Assembly (NCBI GenBank): GCA_947846985.1
Contig: CANTUZ010000002.1
Coordinates: 57,988,885 to 58,052,884, forward strand
Reading direction: 5' to 3'
DNA length: 64,000 nucleotides
From: Fratercula arctica
Lineage: Eukaryota; Chordata; Aves; Charadriiformes; Alcidae
How positions within the stretch are numbered: position 1 is the stretch's first letter; each line of letters starts with the position of its first letter. Positions 10,754-25,700 of this stretch are shown here, one piece after another. A program made the position numbers and the translations under genes. The notes beneath the pieces are model-generated. The model saw only the letters and a program-made list of their open reading frames with translations, was not told the DNA's origin and did not search any database.

Positions 10754-13700
10754 GTGAGCGGGGGCGAGGTCCCCGGAGTGCTCCCGCGGAGGTGGCAGGA
10801 GGTGTCCCCCGCCGGCTCGGTTCGGCTCGCCCCAAGAGGAGCCCGCCGCTCGGCTGCCGGGGGCGGAGGGGGGCGGGGGGAGCAGGGCGCAAAGTCGGTG
10901 CCTTCCCTCCGTTCTGCCTCTCCTCCCCCGCTACCCGCCGCTGTTTCCACCTGCTGCCCCTGCCTCTGCCGCCCCGTTTGAGCAGAAGGGGATGAGAGCG
11001 AAGGGGGGAGAGAGAGCCGGTGGGGATCGCTGCCCTCCCAGTGCTAGAGCCGCCTTCAGCGGCATCCTTTGCTGGCCTCGCCCTCGGCTCCTCGGGCGCT
11101 GGCCGGGCAGAGTTTGGCTTGGCTGGAAGGGGCGCTGGGAGGGCGGCTGTCAGCGCAGCTGTGCCCCAGCTGCTGGCCGCGGCTGGGCGTCCCTCCTTCT
11201 AGCCAGCAAGTCACCCTCAGCCTCCTTGAGCTGGCTGGAAAGATACTGCGCTCTTCCCTGGGAGCCGGTGTGGGGCAGAGAGTATTGCTCTAGATTTCCA
11301 TTGGAGACAGAAGCCAGCCCGGTACCCCCCCCCCCCCCCCCCCCCCCCCCCTTTTTTTTTTTTCTTGAGCCTTGTAAGCTGTGATATGGGGGAAAAACAA
11401 GTTTAGAGGAGACTAGTTTGTGGTAGCGTATGCTTGAGAATAATCTACTGGTGGAACTTTTCAAAGAGTTAAAAAGCTGGTTAAAAAACTTATTTTTGGA
11501 AGTGACTCCACATGTAAAGTTTGATCAGTGTATAATTTCAACACCTGACAGATAGCAAGCAATGTTTGAGGCAGAAAGTCTCATTAAAAGGTTTTTGTGT
11601 CTCGGGAACTATATATATGGAATTTCAGCACCACTAAACCAGTATTTTTGTCTGAAATTGTGACTTATGAAAAGAGTGATAGTATTCTTACTCATAATCA
11701 CATGTGCTTTATCTAAAGAGTACTCAGATAAAAAATAATAGATGAAATACTATAGGATATTGAGCAAGATACGTTCCTTAATATACGTTCTTTTACAAGT
11801 TGTGATAGCTGTGTAGCTCAATTTATACAGCAGCAAAAACAACCCCTTTGGAGCCAAAGAGGAAACAGGAGTTTCAAAACAAATACAGCTGCTCTAAGTG
11901 CCTCTCACAGATTTTTAGGTTGACTAGATGTCAGCTTAATGCTCACTTACTAGCTCTGTTGTACTAATAGAATAGTACCTGTTTAAACATAGTGGCCTAA
12001 AGCATTCGCATGGGAAGCAGGTGGGAGACAAATCCCACAGAGTTAGAAAGCTTTTTTTTATTGTGATGTGACCACAATGTCCAGGGCCTGAAAACTGAAG
12101 CGGACTAAATGCAGGCTACAAAACAGTCTAAATTCTAAGCAACAGTCAAAAAGGTGTAGGAGTAGTGTAGCACAGGATGTCCTGGTATCACTGCTGCTCA
12201 GGGTTTTTTATTTGAAGATCAGATGACTTTTCGGAAAATATTTTGCAGCTCTGCCATGGAGTGAAAGCTCTTAGGGATGGATGATATTAATTGGCCTAAT
12301 CAGAAAATAGACTAGATGAAGCTTCCTCCTGGCACACAAAAGTGCAACTGAAATGATTAGCTTTACACTATGAACAAGAACTAAGTACTACAGCAAATCT
12401 TAGCCTACAGTTTAAACAAAGTGTATCTCAGGATGGCTTTTTGTGTGCAGTCATTTTTGACCAGAACTACATTTAAAGATGACCTTTGCATGGAGGTTGT
12501 GATTTTTGTACCTGTAGTTATGTTAAAATGAGTTAAGTGACTGTTTGTCTTGGTTTTGTGCAACAGTTGCACATATTTTGGTTCAGTCCAACTTTTTCTG
12601 TCCTCAGCTTGACAAGTGTTTTCACTATCTTCTCTCTTAGAATATAGAAATCTATACATTTGAATGTATGTTCTTGGGGTTTTTATTAAACAATTTTGAA
12701 TGGTTACTTTTTTACTACATTTTGATTTTTAAAAAAAAAGTAGATACTTCAGCTCAAGTACTCCCATTAAAAAAAATTCTTTGCTAACTCATTGTGGCAA
12801 AGCATAGGCAGTAAATGGAAAGCCAAGTCTCTCTGCCACTTGTCTCTGTCATTTTATTGATAATATATGCTTAGCAGAAATTGTTTCACTTTTATCTGTT
12901 CATACGGTGTGTAAGTCTCCACTTACGGGTAGAGTTTATCTTTACAGAGGACTTGCACAAATTAGCAGCCAGGTATGACAGCTTTATGTCTCGGATGAAA
13001 AGCAGTCCTTGTGCAAACAGCATAGTCTATTTTGATTCTAATTTGGTAGCTGAATTTCTAATGAAAAATGTTTATATACTCTGTATTTGTCCACCCAACT
13101 TTCCAGAGTTAGGGAAACAATTTAAAAACTAAACTTTAGATACAGGTTTTGAGAATAACAGTGTCTGTATAAATTAAGTTTAAAACTGACATCAGGGAGA
13201 GAAAAGAAAGCAGATTTAGCACCATTGCTGGGAGTAAGGCTGTTGCGCGAACTAAGCCAGGTTTGTGTGCTCCTTGGCCTCTGATCCAGTCAGTCAACAC
13301 ATGTATGTTGAACTCACCATGGCACTTGGGGCCCCTGTTCCCTTGTCACCTATGTGTGGAGGAGGTGGGAAGAGAAGGGAACATGGGAAAATGCTGAGGT
13401 GGTGTAGTTCTAGCAACACAGGGCAGGGAAGTACTGGGGCTACTGGCCCCTGATTGCGTGTTAGAGGTGAGACTCCTGGGGAAGTATTGCTGAAAGTCAT
13501 AGATGAGCCTGGGAGGAACCTGATCGCAACGTCACTGGAGAGACTTGGGTGCAAAGCCATAGGAAATCAGGCTTGATTAGTTCTGCTCATGGGGAAAGAG
13601 CTGCTTTAAGAATGCAAATCTTATGTCTTCAAAAGGCTACTACCTCATTCAGTAGCTGAACAGGCATTGGCAAGTCTATTGAAAAACATTCTGCTAGGAA

Positions 13701-16700
13701 AAACAGGTTAATTTAGGAGAAATACCAAAAACTTGATTATAATGGCTACTCTGGAAAGGAAATTATTTTAAGTTGCTTATGATGACATGGAAATGGCAGA
13801 TTCTTTAAATGAAATATTTTAATAAATGAAATTTTGGGCTAGTCATCACAGTCTTATTAATTTTACTGTCCCAAAATCAGAATGTTATCACACAAATCTT
13901 CATTTGCATGTTTAAAATCAAAATTACTTCAGATAGATGTTCTAAGGGTGCTACTTCTCATCAGCTCACTCGGACTTAAGTGTTTTCAGAAAATGCTAGC
14001 CTGAGTTAGATTAGTTTCAAGTAGTGTAACCTTTGCAGAGGACAAGATACCAATTGCTTAACTCTTCTTCCCCTTACCATCTGCGCTTAAGCTGTAATTG
14101 TACTGTAAAATGGGGAACAATACATTTTGTATTACCTAGAGCTTCTTTAAGGAGTCTAGTATAATTGTATTTAGTTGCTTTACTCTTTTTCCTCAACAAA
14201 AAAATCCTAACTAATTGCACACAAAATATTTTTAGACTATTAGTTAATTCTTCAGCTCATCGATGGAATATTGCACTTTTTTTATGTAAAACAAGCTGTG
14301 CACATATTGGAAGTTATCCTTTGTGTACAGAAAATAATCCTTCTAACTCTAGAGCTGCGCTAGAGGAAGGCATAAATGACTGGCCTTGCTTTCTTCTCAC
14401 TGGAAGGTAACAGTCACCTTAAATGGTTGCTCTAAAATAAGCAGTCTTCTGCTAGCAAAATTTATGCAGCGCATACAAGTAAATGTATGTCAAGTGCAAT
14501 TCAGTTGATTCTTCTCATTCCCATTTTTTTGTTTAAGCAGACAAGGTCATTCTCCACACAGAGCTAAAAATAACAAGTATTTTGATCATTTAAGGAGACT
14601 GAACAGAATAATAAGGAAATATTTTTTGTTTCTCACTAGTGACCTGACTGTAGTTTCATGTGTGGATAACCCATGTCTTGATTTATATTTTTTTTCCACA
14701 AACTCTGTCATCAACTTGCTTATTTTTCAGGTAGCTTTCAGTAACAGGCATCTTGGTGGTACATGATACAGTTTTATGCATCAGTAAGAATGTATATGCT
14801 ATCACACTTCTGTCCTCAACTGCTCTCTGCAGTGGCACAGGGTGAAACAGTTGTGGAACTAAGTGAAAGTGGAAAAAGAGGTGAAAATGAAGAGTTCCAA
14901 GCAGTTGGTTCCACCATTTGAGAATAAATATACGTAAATTATTCATCAGAAAAGGAATCCCCACACCTTGCTGTTTGGAAATCAAAAAATTGTAGGGGGG
15001 AAAAAAACCTCGCACTTCAGAAAAAAATTTTGATATTACTTATGTAATAAATTGCATATAATTTTGTGGATCTCAGAAGAGTTTTCTGAACTTCATGAAA
15101 AGTAAATATCTTCAGAGGAATTGCTGTTATTCCTGCATTTGTTGTAGTGACAGTGGTTTTTAGGTCACTATAAAAATAATCATTAAAATAAGGTTAGTCC
15201 TCTCTTCTTTTGAGACAACCAAAATTAACTGGTGCGACATAAATGTTCCTACTTATCTGATTTGACATTTAGTTTGTGATTTGAGGCTTTTCCTTCAAGC
15301 CATAATGTATGCCAGATGAAACAATGCTAATTCTGTTGGCAATCTGAAAAGATGACATTGAGCTTCTTTGTAATCAGATATGATTTATCTTAAATCATAA
15401 TTCTTGAATGAGACTCTTGTGAAGACGGGGAAATACTTCTAGTTTCCTATTCATGTTTCCCTTCAAAGCATTTTTGTTTGTGTTTGGATGACTGGTAGTC
15501 AGTTTTTAACTTTGGAAATACGCATTAAGTATCTCCTCTCAAAATTCTTCTTCCTTCAATGCAGTGTTCTCGCTGCTAGCTCTTCTCAATACACCTAAGT
15601 TAGCAATGCTCTGTTATAATACTATTTTCACTCTTTAATAGATTTGGTTTTTTTATAAGGAGTTTTGAAAAGCAAAGATGAAGCGTATGCAATGTGTACT
15701 TTATGGGAAAGCTTGTTTATATCTCTCTTATCTACTATTCTGTCTCTATCAAAAAAGAAGTCTTTACAAATTTATCTTTTGGCTCAACCATACAATGGAC
15801 GGTGTCTTTGGATCCTAGCTCGAAATTTGTCTCATACATGAATCTAGATTGCTGCACTGTAATTAGTTCTTCTAGTTATAAACATCAGGTTTGTCAAGTT
15901 TGATCTTTTTGGGGATTGTATGTAGAAAAGATGGGTTCTAAAGGCAGTAGTTATAATAGCTCTAATTATAAGTATAACCATAAAGAATCTGGGCAGGATT
16001 CTTCATCTTAAACAACTAAGAATTAGTATTTGTCAGCTGGCTGAACTCCCGTGTAACCTGTCCTTTTAATTACGTCACCTATCAGGCTTCTGGCCAGCTC
16101 AGCTAAACAGGACATGTGTGGCCACACACAGTGGTGGTTCTTGCTGCCCTGTGAATACTGTTTTATTTCCATAGTGACTAATGTGTGATGAATCGGCAGC
16201 ATTGGTACTCATTAGGCTAATTAACTTGCTTCCAGATAGATTTTGTATGTAATGCAAAACAATAACGTGCTTCTTGAAAGCTATATTATAGAGATTTCAA
16301 ACTTTTCTAAACTACTTTCTCTAGGACCTTCACCGGCACTAGAATTAAAAGCTTTTGACTCTGCACTAAAGCGACATTCAACTGTAAGGAAACTGTGCAT
16401 TCAGAGACTATTTAAGAAAAATAGAGAAGACTGAACCCAGGGGTCTAGGTTTTTGCTGTAAAGGTTTTGTATCTACCAGATATTAAAATAACTTGCTGTT
16501 AAAGGGCTTGTCTGTTAGTCTCTCAATTAATTTTTATCTGTTGGGGTTTTTTTTTCTTATCAGTTTAGTCCCTAGGTTTTTTTTTCCTGTGTTGCTTTTC
16601 TTTTTGGTGCTAAAAACTTAATGCAAGGATTTTAACACTTTGGATAAATGCAGAGCTTTATGTTGTACATGAATCATACAGATGCATGTCTTTGTTTAGA

Positions 16701-19700
16701 ATAACTTAAAATCCTTTTCATTGGCTATTTAAGGAAGGTTGCTCTATTGTGGTTAGGATTGCAATACTGGAGGGATGTTTATACTTGTAGCTGCAACACT
16801 CATGTCACAAGCTTCCTAGAAATCTACCTAAAAGGAACACTGTCCTTGCAATATATTTGGAATCAGGAGCACTGTTAGCACATTCATATTGTTTCTCGAT
16901 GGACTGTCTCTACTGTACACTTTCGTTATTTCGTCCAACATTTTTTGATAGATGTGTACCACAGACCTAGCAGGTTGTTGGACTTTAGGTGTCTGTTCCT
17001 CCTGTGGTGTTCTGTGATAACTCTATATTGAGTAACACATTTTGTAGTGATCTTTTGACCACACCTTTCTAGTGCTGCAAAATCTTATGATAGTGTTTTC
17101 ATCTATTTGCAAAGCTTTAATATTATCTTAATGTATATATTATTAAGAACTTTCTCAAAAAAACCCTGGATTCAAGACATTGAAAGCCTATTCTTACCAT
17201 TTGTCTGCTTTCACAGACATCTGGCCTGTGCACTGATATAGTCTTAATACCTATTGTGCTGTAGATAATGTGTGCTTATGCAAAATATTATTCCTAGAGG
17301 AATAACTGTGGCTGAATCAGCGGTTACAAGGCAGATTATTTTAGTGTGATTGCCTAGCAAATACCTGCTTTGTGGGATCTTATTTGATTTAATTCATTTA
17401 GACTGGGTAATTTTGAAACAAATGCCTATTGTAGGTTAGCTGACCACAACTTCTTTAGCAGTTACATTTCATGGACAGCAGTCTGCTAATAGGTTAGGAG
17501 CTGTGAGAGTGAAAACTTTGACATGAGCTGAATTAGTTAAATCTGGGAACTGCAGCTTGGAGATAGGAGAGGCAAAAAAAAAAAAATACACATAATTGTA
17601 TTCCAAACCAGATGGGGACTCCTATTTTAGTTTTGGCAACCCTACAATCAGTTAAAGAACCAAAATAAAGACCTCCAAGCTATTCCTGCAGCTTTCTAAG
17701 AAAATTTTTACATATAAATAAAAAAAGATCATTTTGATGAACATTATACCTGTATGGTAAGAACTAAAATAAGATTGCTGTACTCCAAAGTATGAGAATT
17801 CACCATTGCATTAGATGACAGATATTAATTAATAGACCTTTTCAGTCTAAAAATTCATGCTGTGTGAATGGAACAGAGTGGAGCAGGTGGTGTGGGACTC
17901 TTGCAAGAAGTTTAGAGCAGACGCTTCAGTCCAGAATGCTATGAAGGAAGTCTTCTGACGTAAGTGCTGCAGTGTGGTTTCAGCTAGCCTGCTGGCTTCG
18001 TGTAACTCATCAGTTGTGTGTTTTGTCAGAAATGACGCTCATTAATGTGGGTTAAGTACTCTGCTCAGTTCTGCTCAGTGTATGTTTGTATTCACATTAT
18101 CATTGTCGCAAAAATTTTGTTAGAAAGCTTTGTGTTGGTCAAGCTGCTTGACCACTTCTCACTTAAACAGTGAGACCAAGAGTAAGGGATTTTGAGAACT
18201 GTTAAATGATCAAAAAACTCTGGCTGTTATCATTTGAGACATGCTGAAAATACTAAGTGCCATCTTTGACAATGCAGAGCAGAGTCTGGTTATTACATGG
18301 CAAATGGAGCAGGATTTTGAGCAGTTATTCAGTAAGAGTGCTGGTTGCTGTTGCCTTGAATGTGGTGGGATACTTTAGAAAACAACAGCTGAGCAAGTAC
18401 TGAGGTTATTGTAACATAGTCACAGAAAGCATAAATAGCCTGTTTGTACACTTTGGTTTCTGCCAGCTTTTTTAATGAAAGGTTTGAAGATACCTTAATC
18501 TTGCAAACTAGCACAGCTTGTTTATTCTGTATTTTTGAAATCCATGTTCCTTGAATCAATAGGTTTAAGTCTTTATTTTTAATAGAGGTTAAATTACATT
18601 CTGCCTTGTGATGTTCCTAACTTAAGTGTAGGGATTATCACTTGGCAAGGCGTCTTTCTAAATTTACAACATATTTTAAATGTATTCATTAATAGTGATT
18701 TAGTTCAACTTTCCTGTAATCTTCATTTATAATGGACATACTAATGTTGTTACTAAGGGACTTAATTTTCATTTAAAATTCTTCTTTCATTTCAGAGGAA
18801 AATTTGCAGTGGTGAAGAAGTGTATCCAGAAAGACACTGAAAGAGAGTTTGCAGCAAAATTCATGAGAAAAAGAAGAAAGGGCCAAGACTGTCGGATGGA
18901 AATAATCCATGAAATTGCAGTCCTTGAGCTGGCACAATGCAATCTTTGGGTCATTAACTTGCATGAAGTTTATGAAACTGCAACAGAGATGATTTTAGTC
19001 CTGGAATAGTAAGTACTAGTAATAATTCCTGAATAACCTTCTGCAGTGTTTGCTTAAAACAAATAATGTAAAAGTACTGTGTGTCAATATGTATAATGTG
19101 AAAAGATTGTATTGCTTGTCTGTTACACTCGCTTGAGTTCAAAAAGAATTCCTAAGAAAATCTGTATTACAATAAGTTATGTGCAGTCTTGTAAATACTG
19201 CAGATTATCATAAATTTTTCCAATTATGTATTATCTTTCAAAGCTGAACTGTAATTTATGTAGTCCTTAGTGAAATATGAACTCTCCACGCTCCCTACTT
19301 GTAAAAGAGGAAGAGAAAAGAAGCAATGAGTATCTATTAAAAAACTTAAGTTTATTTCATTGATGGGGGTGAAATCTGGGGGTTTTTACCAGTTATGAAA
19401 AAGGTATTGAAAGCAACATCATTGTTAAAAAGAAACTATAAAAACCCCTACGATCTACAATGAAAAGCTCTCTAAATCATTATCTTTTGGGGTAAGAAAA
19501 AAAAGTAGGAGGATTCAGACCTAGAATAGTTTCTTTCAAATGATGTTTAACGTGTGACTACCTTTGTCCTGCCTTGAGTTTGTCCAGATGGGAGTTCCTG
19601 CAGCTGTTGTGACTGTTCACCTAAAGCTCCAGTGGCTTAAATACTTGATGTCTAGGTTCCAAGAAGCAGCCAAATGCTTGTTGCTGTTGAACTCTGTTAA

Positions 19701-22700
19701 GATCCTGCTCAAGCTCTATGGATTTTAAATAATGAGGAGAGGAACGGTGAGGCTTGATAGTTCAGAAGTGACTTAATCTGCTAAGATGAATCTAGTTTGT
19801 ACAGTTCTTTTTTCCTCTTTGATAAGAAGAATGAATGGTGAGAAATCTTGTGTCCTGATCTGAGCTTGTTTAGAAGTCAAAAGAAACTGTATCTTTAAAG
19901 TTCAGTGAAATGGAATGAGACTGTGTCTGTTAAGGCAAACTTCCTTCTAGAATACATTTTTTCAACTGCGTTGTGCCCTTACAGAATTTATGATTTATGA
20001 AATATTCAAGTACCTGTTATAACGCGAAGGTGTGACAGGGCTTCTAGAGTTTTAACTGCTGTTACTGAAGCCTCATAAATACACTCTTTAAACACTAGCA
20101 GCACAAATGTAGCTAGAATACAGTTTAAATTTCTGGGTCCTGTAGGGATGTAACATGAGTGATAGAATCCAAAGCTTGATGTGAGCAATGGGTTTTGTGA
20201 TATTTTAAAGTAAGATTGCTAGTTTTGTTTTAGAACTCAATTCTCGTACAATTGCAAAACATTTTTAATCCAAAATATTAAGTAGGTTGTTCAGTAGTCA
20301 CCAGGTTGTTCAGTAATTAGCAACATTATTGTTTTTATATGCATCATACCTTCTTTCAGATAAATAGCTGTGTGTTAGAGTTGTAAATTACAACAGCAGT
20401 CTTTCCCTGACTTCAGCAAATATGTCTGGATGCTTCTTTAATGTCAGCATGTTCCAGAGACATGTTGCAACAAAACAGGTATGAATGTTAGTAAATTTCT
20501 GACATTCTGTATGCAGAGGATTGAAGAACATATCTTGACTGCAAGCTTCTCTAGGGCATTTCAGTCTCTATTAAGCTTGATGGTCTGTGTGGCAGATCTT
20601 TATCTTGGGAAGGAGAAAAAAAATACTTAATTGTTGGCCACTAACTTTATCTGCTAAGGTTTTAAAGTTTCTTGTCCTGATGTTGAATCTGTCAGGAGGA
20701 CTGGGGCAGGGGGGACAGACACACACAACAACTAGAGCTTTGTGTTCATGAAGAGAATACTTAATGCTACATGGAGGATTGTCTTTCAAGCAGTATCAAT
20801 TTTTGACAGAAAACAAAATTGGTCACTAACTGTTAATATTAAGTTCTGAGCAATGTGAAGCAATGAGGCATTAGCGTTGGCTTCAGCTGTAGGATAGCAA
20901 ATTGGTGGCTGCCTGCATCCACCCTGATGAGTCTCTGGCTTCTGTTTGTTGGCACAAGACCTCAAACAGAGGATTTAAGTAGGAGTTGAAGGGGTAAGTC
21001 AGTCTGATAGGGTAGTATGTAAAGCCTGGAATTAATCTGTGGGTCAGTTGTGTTTCTGTATATCAGCGAAAATGGAATGAATGAAAAAGAAAACTGGACT
21101 TTGACTGAAAAAAGTAGAGATGCAGTTTGGAAAACCTGACACATCAGATATCAAATTTGCTTTTTTCCCTTTATAACTTCTGGGCTCAATAGTTGTAATG
21201 TAACCTACCTGGCTTTTTTCCAATTTCTTTTGAAAGAGCAAGCAATGGAGCTTCTGATGCTTAAGAACTGGTGGTTTTATAAGTGTTCATCACTATATGT
21301 TTACACATCTATGGAATGGATAGATGACATTAGTGGGTCATTTGTGGGTTGGATATTAAAGAAACCTGTATGTGAACTTCAAAATCTAAGCTGTTTAGTA
21401 TTTTTCTGTGAAAAGTTTCTGAACTGAGTAATTACCTTGCAGGGTCTTGGGTAGATTAACTTCTGTTATGCTTGTTTTAAAAGAAGAAAAAAGTTGTTAT
21501 CTTGAAGTCATGGTCAGGGTTTACTTGATAACGCTGTATGAAGTGCTTTTTTTTACCTATAGTTATTTGGACACAAATAATGTTACTACTTGTATTGTCT
21601 TGGACATTACTTACTGGAGATGTGACTGCTTAAAGTAAGAGTCTGCTGGTAGGAAATGATTAATTTGTCATGGGATTCAACAGATAGAACTTGAAGTAAA
21701 ACCACTGTGATCAGCAATAACTGTGCTGCTCCAGTGTTTGCATCTTGGCTATTAGAGCAATTAACAACATTGTTCTAGATGGCAGTCTCAAATCAAGAAC
21801 TGGAGCCCTTCAAAAAGTTTTAGGGGAAAACTTCTCAAATGGTGTTACTTTCCTTTTGTTTCCATTTCATTCAGTGCTTGGGCTGCCTGATTGGAAAGGT
21901 TAAGGGGGAAAAAAGTTTGGTTTTTTTTTTTTTTGCATTTGTCTGAGAACCAAGAACTTAAAAGAACAGTATCTACAACTTAATGCATTTGGGTGATTCT
22001 TTTCCCACATGCCCTCTCATCAGATATGGATTTACAGTTTTCTTTTGGGGGACATTGGTATGTTGTGGTAGCTTTACACTGGAAAAATTCTCAGTAAATT
22101 TGCTGGCTTACAATCTAATGGTATGCCTAGCCAAGGAAAAGGGGTTATGACTGGCAGCAGTAGTGAACATGAACTTTTGCTGATGGTGTTACAACCACCT
22201 TGGTGGTTGCGTACAGAGAGCAGATGAGCTTCCATTTGTCTTCCAAAGATAACCCTTTCAAGAAAGGCTTTTGACAGAGCATAAGATTCAGGAAGTAAAT
22301 TTTCTGCCCTTGCAGACTGTGTATGTTCTTACTCAGCATTTGAAATTAAGTTTTTTTTTCTAGGAACTTGTTATCTACATATCTGTACTCTGAGGATTTG
22401 TACTTCTGAGTCTTTCAGAAGACTATTTTAATGACTGATCCATTAAAGCTGGGGGAATGTTTGATTTTTTCAGATACACTGAAATAGATTTGTTCAATCT
22501 TCTTCTAATGACTGTGGTAGCGTACTAGAAAGAAGTAGGGTGCTGAATTCTGTATGGCACATTGTTATGGTATGTTTGAAGGAAGATAAGCAGTCTCCAT
22601 TGACTTTAAAGTCAACATAATTGTAAGCAAGATTAATGCTCCAGACTTCTAACTGACTTGTAGTTCATTTATGCTGATAAGCAGTAATAAAATGTTAGCA

Positions 22701-25700
22701 TGCTTTTCATTGATGAAGAGCAGTTGGATTTCACTTGAAACTATAGAGAAACTAAGAGCACAACAGTACTTTCATAAAAAAAATTAAAATGGCTAAAGAA
22801 TTCTGGTAGCTTTAGCTTTTGAGTTTGGAAAGAATTCGTATGTCTCGGGTTTTTTGTACACCTAGGTGAGGGAGCGTGTACTAGAGAAACAATGCATCCT
22901 AAGTAACACTGGATTTCAAAACATTGTGCTCTGAAGTATTTCCTTACCCATTTTTTTTCAAATTAAGATGGCTTGTTTTCCTGAAGACTTTTTTGTCCTA
23001 AGGACAATTCCTTGCTTTTATCCTCTAGGAACATTTTCTGTGGAGGTGGGTGGGGGTGCCCAGTGGTTTGCAAAGTTGTTATTTCATAATGACCATTAGA
23101 AAAGCCTCAGCTTAATGGAAGATGTGCACTTAGGGGGAAAAATGGGTAAATCTTACAAACAGAAGAGAACCCTTGATCTGTGTGTATACAGAAATCATAG
23201 CAATGACATGCCCATAATACTTTCCTAGCAGGTATTTTAATCCCTTCTATGTTCTAATTAAGTGGGTTTTTTCCCCCTGAACTCTAGGGAATACAAAATA
23301 GCTGAGTTGAAAGTATTGTTAAGGAGCTTGGCAAAGCTTGGCATAGATGTGCGGGAGAATCTTTTTGGAGTTCATTTTGACATTGTACTTCCAACCACTT
23401 GTGACTGGGTTGGCTCACAGCTAGTTGACTGGTTTGCTTAAGGGAATCAATCCACAGTAACAAATTTCCCCATGTTGTAAAGGGTCACCAGTTATTTGTC
23501 TGCATGTGGTAATTTTTGGATAGAATGAATTGTCTGGAAGTAGTTGTTCTATCTGCATCCTAAATAGCAAAGTTGATCAAAAAATGAAACCTTGTGTGTG
23601 AAACCATCTTTCCATGTGAAACTTTTTTGTAAAGCTAAGTGTATTTGTCTATGGTAGTTGGGAATGGCCATGTTTCATAAGTCATGAAGTGGGTATGTAT
23701 GTGTAAGGGTTGTATTTACTTGTCTCACTCTTAAAAACACTGATAAACCTAGAAATCCTCGGAAATACTGAGAGTTACATAAATACCTTTTTGAAAAAAA
23801 GTGGTTTTTTGGTCCAGGGTTTTCTCCTCTCATATGGTAACGCTATCTCTTGATTTTAGCGATGGGACATTGTAGGCTTCAACTCTTACTGCCTTGACTT
23901 TTAACACATTTAATTCTAAGTTCTTTACGTGTAGTATTAAAATTCTAGGTAGCTTACATTTTTAGCTTCGTGCCTACTGCAATGTTAGTTTATTAGTGTA
24001 ACTTAATTGTAACAGATGTCTACCAAGTAGACATATAGCAAATGGGACTTTATAAGGCTCTCCCTTTGCCAATTTTTTGGCTGGGTCTGTTAAAAAGAAA
24101 GTGGGATCCCTAGTTGACAACAGCAGTTTTGGGGTATACATTCTACATCACAGAATTAAATAGGAGTATTGTTTTGCTGTTTTTAAGTGGCAGAACTATA
24201 CCAGCAAAATCCCAGCGTTGTTGCTGTAAAACACATCATGTTAGTAATTCTGGTAGTAGATCTTATCGGTGTATGTGCATTATAATTTACTGCTACAAGG
24301 AATTAAATCATTCTTCCAAGTAACATATGGCATTCTTAAAATACAGAGTTTAATTTGATTACAGTAGATGTTTTTCTATCTTTACCTTGAAGGGATAGAA
24401 ACAATTCGTGTTGTTTTTTAAAGGAATTTGGTTTAGAATATGAGAATACACTATCCCATGTCCATTTTAAAAATGCCATTAATATCAGAATTTGTTCAAA
24501 GCTGAAATATTACTATCTTTTTCCAAATAAAAATGTGCTGAAGAAAGATGTGATGGTGTCAGGTGTATGCGATTTTTCTAGAGGAATTAAAGTGTTAATA
24601 CTCCTTTGAAAACTCATTTTGTTCTTGAACTCTTATCATCTTTGATACAGGGTGGAAAAAGACCAATAATTTAATGGACTTTCAGTTTTTGAAAGAAAAT
24701 CTTGTTTTAATTGTACTGCTGTACTGGTTAGCAAGCATATAGAACAGAAAAATAAAACTCCTTAGAAAAAGTTAAGATGTAACACTCTTTTAAATTCTTT
24801 TTTCTTGTAAGACGATCTGCAGGGAGAATTTTAAATAACAGTAATGAGAATATCTGGGAAGGCAAAAAACTTTTTTTTTTTTAGAAACCATGAGGCTTTT
24901 TAAGACTAGCAGCTAAGTTAGGATAGGCAAAATGAAAATTTGAGTATATTTAAGTGTTCTTTTTCTGGGGGTACATAATGCAAATGCACCGTTTTTGTAG
25001 AACTCTCATTTGCTTTTACATCCTTGTTCAATATGCCTCTCTGTTGTCTGGATTTAATGTCTTCTGGACAATTTATTAGAAAAGTCTAAGCAATAAAAAT
25101 TAATGCTTGTGCAAAGTCAGGTTTGGCAGGTCACAGTTTGAAGTAACTGGAGAAGATACTGTCCTCAGGGGTTTCACTAAGGGCTGATTATAGAATTTCA
25201 TCCAGAACAAAGTGTGTATGTGTTGATTTCATTTGTGTTGCTAAGTAGCAATTCAACAATCCATACGCAAAATGATTACATTCTAAAGTTCTTATGCTCA
25301 TTCTTGTTTTAAGATGGAGCCTCCACTCTTCTTATTTTACTTTTGATGCTATGTAGTTACGTTGTATGTGCTGTAGCTGCATGTAGCCTCAGAATGGTTT
25401 AAAAACGTTCTTTCATCTGTAGCTCTTTTTATTACTTTGTTGTTTATTTAAAAATATACAAACAAAAGATAAGAAAGCAAGCTGAGAGCTAAAATCCTCA
25501 AAAGTATTTTTAGATGAAAGCCATTTAGAAACTTAATGCATCCCTGTATACCAGAGACTTCACAAACAATTCAATTATAAACTTTACGTTTAGTCTTTTG
25601 AGTATGTGCAAAGTGTTTTGGGGAGAATTGGAAGTATGGCTGTTTTGCTTTGTGTTTACAAAAGCTTACCTTGGCCAAATGTCCATGTAGTTTCATAAGA

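Larger units (their letters stand above)
10040..11200 (+). promoter_or_regulatory. STK17A: CpG island promoter of STK17A
   Basis: GC content and CpG density rise sharply here against AT-rich flanks, and the interval contains the first coding exon of STK17A. Several Sp1-type GC boxes lie just upstream of the start codon, at about 10325-10337, 10370-10378 and 10389-10400. I see no TATA box at a suitable distance. This is the pattern of a broadly expressed TATA-less vertebrate promoter. The transcription start is not determined and probably lies within 10.3-10.5 kb. Edges are by eye. Confidence 0.8.

Noticed and set aside
10013..10892. Long minus-strand open frames (130-184 codons) opposite STK17A exon 1
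   Set aside because: They lie in the CpG island, are Arg/Gly/Pro-rich, and are shadows of the GC-rich promoter and exon.
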